Assembly: GCA_021808035.1 (NCBI GenBank)
Contig: JAKBCG010000152.1
Coordinates: forward strand, 1-6,291
Direction of reading: 5' to 3'
Source of the DNA: Pseudomonadota bacterium
Lineage (GTDB): Bacteria; Pseudomonadota; Gammaproteobacteria; Steroidobacterales; Steroidobacteraceae
DNA: 6,291 nt
Shown here: positions 1 to 5,649 of the stretch, piece after piece
Numbering within the stretch: the first letter of the stretch is position 1
Layout of the letters: each line of letters opens with the position of its first letter
Program-made: the position numbers and the translations under genes
Notes under the pieces: model-generated
Seen by the model: the letters and a program-made list of their open reading frames with translations, nothing else
Database searches by the model: none
What the model was told of the DNA's origin: nothing

Positions 1-1
1 C

Positions 2-2350
2 TTCGACCGGTCGGTGACGATCCGCGGCTCCCTGCGCCAGATCGAGCAGACCCTGGTGATCGCGATCGTGATGGTGATCCTGGTCGTCTACGCGTTCATC
101 GGCAGCTACCGCGCCGCCCTCGTCCCCGCGGTCGCGGTGCCGGTGTCGCTCGTCGGCACGTTCGCGGCGATGTACCTGCTCGGCTATTCGCTCGACAACT
201 TCTCGCTGATGGCGCTGACGATCGCGACGGGGTTCGTCGTCGACGACGCGATCGTCGTGATGGAGAACATCTCGCGACACATCGCCGCCGGCGTTCCGGC
301 GCACCGGGCGGCGCTGATCGGCGCGCAGGAAGTCGGTTTCACCGTGCTCGCGATGAGCCTGTCGTTGATCGCGGTGTTCCTGCCGTTCGAGTTCGCCGGC
401 GGCATCGTCGGGCGCCTGTTCAGCGAGTTCACCAACACGCTCGCGATCGCGATCATGATCTCGCTGGTGGTCTCGCTGACGACGACACCCGTGATGTGCG
501 CGCGGCTGCTCGGCGGCGCGCACGAACGCCCGCCATCCCGGCTCGCACGCGGCTTCGCGCGCGCGTTCGATGCCCTGCGCGAGCGCTACCGCCGCTCGCT
601 CAACGTCGCCCTCGACCATCCGCGCGTGACGCTCCTGCTGCTGCTCGCGACGATCGGTCTCAACGTCTACCTGTACGTCGCGATCCCGAAGGGGTTCTTC
701 CCGCAGGAGGACACGGGACAGCTGCGCGGGGCGATCCGCGGCGACGCGACCGCCTCGTTCCACTTCATGAAGACGAAGCTCGAGCAGGTGACCCGGATCA
801 TCCAGCGCGACCCGGCGGTCGCGAACGTCGCCGGCGCGGTCGGCGGCTTCGGCTTCGGCCCGTCGGGCGGACCGCTCGCGACGATGAGCATCACGTTGAA
901 GCCGCTCGCGGATCGGCGGGCCTCCGCGCAGCAGGTGCTCGACCGGTTGCGCCCGAGGTTCGCGCACATCCCCGGCATCCACGTGTACCTGCAGTCCGCG
1001 CAGGACATCGGCGCCGGCGGGCGGTCCGCGAACGCGGAGTACCAGTACACGCTGCTCGGCGACAACCTCCAGCAACTGTGGTTCTGGTCGCGCAAACTGC
1101 GCCTCGCCCTGCAGCACGTGCCCGAGGTCACCGACGTCGACAGCGACCTGCAGCCCGGCGGGCTGCAGTCCGACGTGATCGTCGACCGGGACACCGCGTC
1201 GCGGCTCGGCTTGACGGAGAGCCAGATCGACGAGACCTTGGGCGATGCGTTCGCGCAATCGCCGGTGTCCACGATCTACGACCCCTCGAGCCCGCAGCAG
1301 TACCACGTCGTGATGGAGATCGCGCCCCGGTACCAGCGCAGCCCCGGGGTGCTCCGGCAGCTGTACGTGAGCACGTCCGGGAGCCCGGTCAGCGGTACTC
1401 AGGCGACGCAGGCGGTCGCGGGCACGACGGCGATCACGGGTCTCGGAGGGGCTCCGGCCGCGGCGACCGCGGCCGCGGTCGCCGCCGATTCGGCGCGCAA
1501 CCTCGCGACGAACGCGCTGGCGAACGCCGGGCGCGGCAACACCTCGACCGCGCCAGCGGTGAGCACGAGCCCGGAGACGGTCGTTCCGCTCGCGGCATTC
1601 GCCCACTTCGCGACCTCGACCGCGCCGGTCAGCGTCGAGCACACCGGAACCGCCGCGTCGACCACGATCGCGTTCAACCTCGCGCACGGCGCCTCGCTCG
1701 GCCAGGCGCTCGCGGCGATCCGGCGGACGATGGCGCGGATACACGTCCCCGTCACGATCCGGGGGACCGGCTACGGTACCGCGCGACTGTTCCGGCAGAG
1801 CGAGAGCAGCCAGCCGTTGATGCTCCTGGCGGCGCTGCTCGCGATCTACGTGGTCCTCGGGATCCTCTACGAGAGTTACGGCCAGCCGCTGACGATCCTC
1901 TCGACGCTGCCCTCGGCCGGCCTCGGCGCGCTGCTCGCGTTGATCGTCACGCGAACCGAGTTCAGCCTGATCGCGTTCCTCGGAATCCTGCTGTTGATCG
2001 GGATCGTGAAGAAGAACGCGATCATGATGGTGGACGTCGCGCTCGACGCGGAGCGCCGGCTCGGAATGGACTCGCGCGCCGCGATCGCGCACGCCTGCGA
2101 GCTGCGCTTCCGGCCGATCATGATGACCACGTGCGCGGCGCTCGCCGGCGCGCTGCCGCTCGCGGTCGCCGCGGGCGAGGGGACGGAGCTGCACCGTCCG
2201 CTCGGCATCTCGATCGTCGGCGGGCTCGTCGTCAGCCAGCTGCTGACGCTGTACACGACTCCGGTCGTCTATTGGTACGTGCGGCGGATCGGTCGACGCC
2301 ACCGGGGCGAGACGCTCGCGACTGGTCGGCCGGTGGAGGCAGGGACATGA
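2..2350 (+). CDS. RND multidrug efflux transporter, MdtC/MuxC type (5' end outside window)
   Basis: This is the inner-membrane proton-driven pump of a tripartite efflux system (RND/AcrB superfamily). The reading frame is open from base 2, so the start lies upstream; 782 residues are visible, and by comparison with MdtC (about 1025 residues) roughly 300 N-terminal residues are missing. The visible part runs from just before TM2 through the first TM bundle, the second periplasmic half and the last TM bundle. The TM4 Asp-Asp pair of the proton relay is in VVDDAIVV (242-247). The TM10 lysine is in GIVKKNAIMMVD (2012-2014), and the conserved TM11 Arg is in LRFRPIMMTT, so the transport machinery looks intact. 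MdtC-like signatures include FDRS.TIR, ALTIATGFVVDDAIVVMENI, VLGILYESYGQPLTILSTLPSAG and SQLLTLYTTPVVY. An Ala/Thr/Gly/Ser-rich insertion of 64 codons lies in the second periplasmic half (1367-1558). Substrate cannot be told from sequence. MdtC/MuxC pumps usually work with a second RND subunit (MdtB/MuxB), expected upstream. Confidence 0.95.
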   Translation, partial: FDRSVTIRGSLRQIEQTLVIAIVMVILVVYAFIGSYRAALVPAVAVPVSLVGTFAAMYLLGYSLDNFSLMALTIATGFVVDDAIVVMENISRHIAAGVPAHRAALIGAQEVGFTVLAMSLSLIAVFLPFEFAGGIVGRLFSEFTNTLAIAIMISLVVSLTTTPVMCARLLGGAHERPPSRLARGFARAFDALRERYRRSLNVALDHPRVTLLLLLATIGLNVYLYVAIPKGFFPQEDTGQLRGAIRGDATASFHFMKTKLEQVTRIIQRDPAVANVAGAVGGFGFGPSGGPLATMSITLKPLADRRASAQQVLDRLRPRFAHIPGIHVYLQSAQDIGAGGRSANAEYQYTLLGDNLQQLWFWSRKLRLALQHVPEVTDVDSDLQPGGLQSDVIVDRDTASRLGLTESQIDETLGDAFAQSPVSTIYDPSSPQQYHVVMEIAPRYQRSPGVLRQLYVSTSGSPVSGTQATQAVAGTTAITGLGGAPAAATAAAVAADSARNLATNALANAGRGNTSTAPAVSTSPETVVPLAAFAHFATSTAPVSVEHTGTAASTTIAFNLAHGASLGQALAAIRRTMARIHVPVTIRGTGYGTARLFRQSESSQPLMLLAALLAIYVVLGILYESYGQPLTILSTLPSAGLGALLALIVTRTEFSLIAFLGILLLIGIVKKNAIMMVDVALDAERRLGMDSRAAIAHACELRFRPIMMTTCAALAGALPLAVAAGEGTELHRPLGISIVGGLVVSQLLTLYTTPVVYWYVRRIGRRHRGETLATGRPVEAGT
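1367..1567 (+). repeat. In-frame low-complexity insertion bounded by 9-base direct repeats, inside the RND gene
   Basis: Two identical copies of GTGAGCACG lie at 1367-1375 and 1559-1567, exactly 192 bases apart, both encoding Val-Ser-Thr in frame. Just after each copy AGCCCGG also recurs (1382-1388 and 1568-1574), offset by six bases. The 64 codons from the first copy up to the second encode a segment with 20 Ala, many Thr, Gly and Ser, only two Arg and one Asp, and no aromatic residue, His, Lys or Cys. Deleting one copy plus the interior leaves LYVSTSPETVVPLAAFAHF. This aligns without gaps with the matching E. coli MdtC stretch as I remember it. Whether the segment arose by insertion, slippage or duplication is inference. 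Confidence 0.6.
1460..1485. repeat. Perfect 26-base palindrome within the RND insertion
   Basis: Every base from 1460 to 1472 pairs with its mirror from 1485 back to 1473, with no spacer; the left half is GCGGCGACCGCGG. The core holds the 8-base palindrome GCGGCCGC (1469-1476). In the pump frame it encodes Ala-Ala-Thr-Ala-Ala-Ala-Val-Ala-Ala. The symmetry breaks at 1459/1486. Alanine codons GCG and GCC are mirror-friendly, so composition explains part of it. A regulatory role inside a coding region is not supported. Confidence 0.6.
2335..2339 (+). promoter_or_regulatory. Ribosome binding site of the outer-membrane efflux gene
   Basis: GGAGG lies seven bases before the ATG at 2347, inside the last codons of the RND gene. 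It fixes the start of the outer-membrane gene at the ATGA overlap and shows that the much longer open frame running upstream from 2347 is not the real gene. Confidence 0.8.
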
Positions 2351-3732
2351 GGGGTCGCTGGGTCGGGATCATGGTGTGCGCGGCGGCCACGGCGGCGTGC
2401 GCGGTCGGGCCGAATTACCGGCGGCCCACCGTCGACGTCGGGCGGCATTACGAAGAGGCGCGCGGCTGGAAGCCGAGCTCGCCCGGCCGCATCGAACGCA
2501 CCGCTTGGTGGCGGATCTATCGCGACCCCGTGCTCGACGACCTCGAACGGCGGGTCGGTGCGTCGAATCCGACGGTCGCCTCCGCCCGGGCGGCCGTCGC
2601 GCAGGCGCGGGCGTTGGTCCGCGAAGCCCGTGCCGGGTTCTGGCCGACCCTGACCGCGAGCTTCGGACGCGAACGCACGACGACGACCGCCGGGTCGAGC
2701 ACGCTGAACTCCGCCGGTCTCGCGGGCACCTGGAACCTCGATGTCTGGGGGCGCACGCGCCGCGAGGTCGAGGGCAGCGCGGCGTCGGCCGAGGCCGCGG
2801 CCGCCGCGCTCGCGGCAACCCGGCTGTCGGTCCGCGCGGAGCTCGCGACCGACTATTTCGCGCTGCGGGCCCAGGATCGCCTGGTGGCGCTGCTCGCCGA
2901 CACCGTCACCGCGGACCGCCAGGCGCTCGCGATCACCGAGAGCCGCTATCACTACGGCGTCGCCGCCGAAGCGGACGTGGTCAGCGCGCGTACCCAACTG
3001 CTCGCGAGCGAGTCGCAGCAGGTCAACGCGGGCGTGCAACGCGCGTTGCTGGTGCACGCGGTCGCCGTACTGCTCGGCATACCCCCGTCACGCTTCTCGG
3101 TCGCACCCGCGCCGCTGACCGCGGTGGTGCCGGTCGTTCCGGCCGGCGTGCCGTCGTCGCTGCTCGAGCGGCGGCCGGACGTCGCCGAGGCGGAGCGGCA
3201 GGTCGCGGCGGCGAACGCCCAGATCGGCGTCGCCCGCGCGGCGTTCTTCCCGGCGTTGCAGCTCACCGGCTCCGACGATTATGCGAGCGGCGTGCTTGCG
3301 ACGCTGATCCGCAGCTCCAACATGGTCTGGGCCTTCGGGCCGCAGGTTGCGCAGACCCTGTTCGCCGGGGGCTTGCGGCGCGCCCAGGCCGCCGCCGCCC
3401 GCGCCGCGTACGACGCGAGCGTCGCCGATTACCGGCAAACGGTGCTGTCCGCCGTGCAGCAGGTCGAGGACGATCTGGCGACGCTGCGGATCCTGCAGCG
3501 CCAGGCGGCGATCGCACGGAACACGGTCGCACAGGCCCGCGAAGCGCAGGCGTTGACCCTCGACCAGTACAAGGCCGGGGTCGTCCCGTACAGCAGCGTG
3601 ATCAGCGCGCAGACGACCACGCTTGCGAGCCGCGAGACCGCCCTCAACGTCCGCTTGAACCGGCTGACGGCGAGCGTTTCGCTGATCGCCGCACTCGGTG
3701 GCGGCTGGGACGCTAACGCGCTCGCGCGCTAG
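2347..3732 (+). CDS. Outer-membrane efflux lipoprotein, NodT/OprM (RND outer-membrane factor) family
   Basis: This 461-residue protein is the trimeric outer-membrane duct through which the upstream RND pump discharges. The N-terminus is a lipoprotein signal: MRGRW, a short hydrophobic stretch, then Thr-Ala-Ala-Cys with the likely lipidated cysteine at residue 18. Next comes AVGPNYRRP, the start typical of NodT-family mature proteins. Thr at the -3 position is an uncommon lipobox residue. Two outer-membrane efflux repeats follow. The first holds AWWRIYRDPVLDDL (about 53-66) and WNLDVWGRTRREVEG. The second starts near LLERRPDVAEAE (272-283), continues through VARAAFFPALQLTG, and ends near GVVPYSSVISAQ (411-422). 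Ala/Gln-rich alpha-helical stretches between them fit the periplasmic barrel. The start is set by GGAGG seven bases upstream and the ATGA overlap with the RND stop, which implies translational coupling. Length is typical of the family (about 450-500). The order RND pump then outer-membrane factor resembles muxC-opmB of Pseudomonas. Confidence 0.95.
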   Translation: MRGRWVGIMVCAAATAACAVGPNYRRPTVDVGRHYEEARGWKPSSPGRIERTAWWRIYRDPVLDDLERRVGASNPTVASARAAVAQARALVREARAGFWPTLTASFGRERTTTTAGSSTLNSAGLAGTWNLDVWGRTRREVEGSAASAEAAAAALAATRLSVRAELATDYFALRAQDRLVALLADTVTADRQALAITESRYHYGVAAEADVVSARTQLLASESQQVNAGVQRALLVHAVAVLLGIPPSRFSVAPAPLTAVVPVVPAGVPSSLLERRPDVAEAERQVAAANAQIGVARAAFFPALQLTGSDDYASGVLATLIRSSNMVWAFGPQVAQTLFAGGLRRAQAAAARAAYDASVADYRQTVLSAVQQVEDDLATLRILQRQAAIARNTVAQAREAQALTLDQYKAGVVPYSSVISAQTTTLASRETALNVRLNRLTASVSLIAALGGGWDANALAR

Positions 3733-3743
3733 CGCGACGCGTA

Positions 3744-3758
3744 GCGGCGCCGCGCCGC
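3744..3758. terminator. Weak hairpin between convergent genes, possible shared terminator
   Basis: The 30-base gap (3733-3762) between the two stop codons contains GCGGCG (3744-3749), a three-base loop CCG, and CGCCGC (3753-3758), a six-pair all-GC stem. A second perfect palindrome, CGCGCTAGCGCG (3725-3736), spans the TAG stop of the efflux gene but has no loop. Neither strand shows a T-run after a stem, so a canonical intrinsic terminator is absent. The hairpin may still mark the 3' ends, or Rho may act here. Confidence 0.25.
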
Positions 3759-3762
3759 CGAG

Positions 3763-4326
3763 TCAGCGGCTCGCGCGCGATCGACCGTAGGTGAGCACCG
3801 CGCGTGCGCTCGCGATCGCATCGTGCCGCAACGCGGCTTCGATCGTGCGGTCGAGCGCCGAGTGCTCGACCGGCAGCCGCGCCGAGCGCAGCGCCCAGAC
3901 CGTGATCACGTAATGATGCGGCGGGTCGCCGAGCGGCGGACAAGGACCGCCGTAGCCGAATTCGCCGAAGTCGTTGCGTCCCTGGAACGCCCCCGTCGGC
4001 AAGGATCCGCCTGCTGCGGCGCCCGCGTTCGCCGGCAACCCGCGCAGGCTCGCCGGGAGGTCGGCGACGATCCAGTGCCACCAGCCATGCCCGGGGGCAT
4101 CCGGGTCGAACATCGTGATCGCGAGACTGCGCGTGCCCGCCGGGGGGGACGACCAGCTGAGCGCGGGCGATCGATTCGCCCCATCACAGCCCCCGCGGTC
4201 GTAGACCTGATCCTTCGCGACCTGTGGGGCCCCGTCGACGTGCAGCGTGAACGCGCCCGCCCCGCCGGCGAGCGACGTGCCGACCGCGAGTATCCAGGTC
4301 GCACTCCACAGTGCGGACAGGCTCAT
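3763..4326 (-). CDS. Exported YbhB/YbcL-type phosphatidylethanolamine-binding (PEBP) family protein
   Basis: This 187-residue protein belongs to the bacterial YbhB/YbcL branch of the PEBP/Raf-kinase-inhibitor-like family, small ligand-binding beta-fold proteins with mostly unknown roles. Family signatures are CDGANRSPALSW (47-58), the ligand-pocket motif DPDAP (74-78), WWHWIVADLP (82-91), GRNDFGEFGYGGPCPP (116-131) and PHHYVITVWAL (136-146). Residues 1-25 form a hydrophobic leader ending in Ala-Gly-Ala, a plausible signal peptidase I site before Phe26, so the mature protein should be periplasmic. Cys47 and Cys129 are the only cysteines and sit in the two conserved motifs; a disulfide is possible. 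The ATG overlaps the purD stop by four bases (ATGA on the minus strand), with GGGGAG five bases upstream, implying coupling to purD. A seven-base G run (plus strand 4142-4148) lies in the frame but does not break it. The ligand is unknown, and no link to purine synthesis is visible beyond co-transcription. Confidence 0.92.
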   Translation of the reverse strand: MSLSALWSATWILAVGTSLAGGAGAFTLHVDGAPQVAKDQVYDRGGCDGANRSPALSWSSPPAGTRSLAITMFDPDAPGHGWWHWIVADLPASLRGLPANAGAAAGGSLPTGAFQGRNDFGEFGYGGPCPPLGDPPHHYVITVWALRSARLPVEHSALDRTIEAALRHDAIASARAVLTYGRSRASR

Positions 4327-5639
4327 CCTCGCTCCCCGGCCGGTCGATCGCCGGCGCCGGCCACCTCGCGCGCGATCGCGCGATGGCCGATGTCATGCCG
4401 CAATTGCATCGATTCCCAGTGTATCGCGTCGGCCAGCGCGTACGCCGCGTCGCGTGCCGAACCGACCGTTGCGCCCAGACCGACCGCGCACAACACCCGG
4501 CCGCCGTTCGTGACCACGTGGCCGTCCCGGAGGCGCGTGGCGGCATGGAACACCTTGCCCGGCAAGCGAGCCGCGGCGTCGAGACCGGTGATCGGATCGC
4601 CGGTGCGCGCCGTCTCCGGGTAGCCACCGGCGGCGAGGACGACGCCGAGCGCCGCGCGTGGGTCCCAGTCGGCGTGGAACCCGGCGAGTCGGTGCGCGAG
4701 CGCCGCTTCGCACAAAGCGGGCAGGTCGCTGCGCAGGCGCATCAGGATCGGCTGTGCTTCGGGATCGCCGAGACGGCAGTTGAACTCGAGCACGTTCGGC
4801 GTACCGTCCGCGGCGATCATCAGACCCGCGTACAGGAACCCGGTGTAATGGACGCCTTCGAGTTGCAGCCCGCGCAAGGTCGGCTCGATCACCTCGCGCA
4901 TGATCCGCGCGTGCAGCGCCGGGGTCACGACCGGCGCCGGCGAATACGCGCCCATCCCGCCGGTGTTGGGTCCCCGATCGCCGTCGTCGCGGCGCTTGTG
5001 GTCCTGCGCGGTTGCGAGGGGAAGCGCCGCGAGTCCGTCCGCGGTCACGATGAAGCTCACTTCCTCGCCTTCCAGGAACTCCTCGACGACGATCGATTCG
5101 CCGGCCGCGCCGAACGCGCCGTTCAGCATCCGGGCCGCGGCGTCGACGGCCTGCGCGTGCGTGTCGCAGATCACGACGCCCTTGCCGGCCGCGAGGCCGT
5201 CGGCCTTGATCACCAGCGGCAACCGCCAGCGACGCAGGACCTCGGGATCGAAGTCCTCGCGGGTGAACGAACGATACGCGGCCGTCGGGATGCCGTGGCG
5301 CGACAGGAACGCCTTGGTGTATGCCTTGGAGCCTTCGAGCCGCGCCGCGGCGCGGGTCGGTCCGAAGCAGGCGAGTCCGTCGGCCGCGAACCGATCGGCG
5401 ATACCGGCGACCAGCGGTCCCTCCGGGCCGACGATGGTCAGGTCGATGCGCTCCCGCGCCGCGAACGCGGCGAGCGCATCGACGTCGTCCGCGGCGATCG
5501 CGGCGTTGCGCACCTTCGGTTCGAGCGCGGTGCCGGCGTTGCCGGGCGCGACGTGGACGAGATCGACCCGCGTCGACTGCGCGCATTTCCATGCCAGCGC
5601 GTGTTCGCGCCCTCCGCCGCCGACGACCAGGATCTTCAT
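4323..5639 (-). CDS. purD: Phosphoribosylamine-glycine ligase (GAR synthetase)
   Basis: PurD joins glycine to 5-phosphoribosylamine using ATP, giving glycinamide ribonucleotide, the second step of de novo purine synthesis in the cytoplasm. The 438 residues are close to the family norm (about 420-430), so the gene is complete. Landmarks in order are MKILVVGGGGREHALAW (GGGGREHA at 7-14), PGNAGT (32-37), VGPEGPLVAGIAD (70-82), GPTRAAARLEGSKAYTK (93-109), the ATP-grasp lysine region VIKADGLAAGKGVV (143-156), GGMGAYSPAPVVTP, and EFNCRLGDPEAQP, which carries the presumed metal-ligand pair Glu285 and Asn287. In that last motif the usual Phe is Leu290 and the usual Thr is Ala; both are mild changes. 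The ATG at 5639-5637 is chosen because the conserved N-terminus begins there and AGGA sits six bases upstream; the open frame further upstream is a shadow of purH. It follows purH by 8 bases and overlaps the PEBP-family gene by four, so the three are probably one transcript. Confidence 0.97.
   Translation of the reverse strand: MKILVVGGGGREHALAWKCAQSTRVDLVHVAPGNAGTALEPKVRNAAIAADDVDALAAFAARERIDLTIVGPEGPLVAGIADRFAADGLACFGPTRAAARLEGSKAYTKAFLSRHGIPTAAYRSFTREDFDPEVLRRWRLPLVIKADGLAAGKGVVICDTHAQAVDAAARMLNGAFGAAGESIVVEEFLEGEEVSFIVTADGLAALPLATAQDHKRRDDGDRGPNTGGMGAYSPAPVVTPALHARIMREVIEPTLRGLQLEGVHYTGFLYAGLMIAADGTPNVLEFNCRLGDPEAQPILMRLRSDLPALCEAALAHRLAGFHADWDPRAALGVVLAAGGYPETARTGDPITGLDAAARLPGKVFHAATRLRDGHVVTNGGRVLCAVGLGATVGSARDAAYALADAIHWESMQLRHDIGHRAIAREVAGAGDRPAGERG
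4332..4337 (-). promoter_or_regulatory. Ribosome binding site of the PEBP-family gene
   Basis: Read on the minus strand, GGGGAG ends five bases before the ATG at 4326-4324. It lies inside the final codons of purD and supports the overlapping start. Confidence 0.65.
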
Positions 5640-5645
5640 CCGGGA

Positions 5646-5649
5646 TCCT
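5646..5649 (-). promoter_or_regulatory. Ribosome binding site of purD overlapping the purH stop codon
   Basis: On the minus strand the sequence TAGGATCCCGGATG contains the purH stop TAG, an AGGA Shine-Dalgarno core sharing its last two bases, and the purD ATG six bases later. This geometry suggests that terminating purH ribosomes help initiate purD. Confidence 0.65.

Noticed and set aside
1399..1755. Minus-strand 118-codon frame across the RND insertion, as a possible nested gene that might explain the insertion
   Set aside because: The Ala/Val-rich translation is the complement of Ala/Thr/Ser codons, and I saw no clear ribosome site or domain.
496..2346. Long plus-strand open frame running upstream of the outer-membrane efflux gene in its frame
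   Set aside because: It lies wholly inside the RND gene, its translation is Arg/Ala/Pro-rich low-complexity sequence, and the lipoprotein signal plus GGAGG place the true start at 2347.
2376..3716. 446-codon open frame in another plus frame within the outer-membrane efflux gene
   Set aside because: The translation is Arg/Gly/Ala-rich with no recognisable domain. Such shadow frames are expected in high-GC coding DNA.
3725..3736. CGCGCTAGCGCG palindrome at the efflux gene stop as an attachment or operator site
   Set aside because: No integrase, second copy or promoter is nearby; it is made of the final Ala-Arg codons and stop plus GC-rich sequence.
4142..4148. Seven-base G run in the PEBP-family gene as a phase-variation tract or frameshift
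   Set aside because: The frame is intact on both sides with conserved motifs, and the tract simply encodes Ser-Pro-Pro codons; it is short for a known slippage tract.
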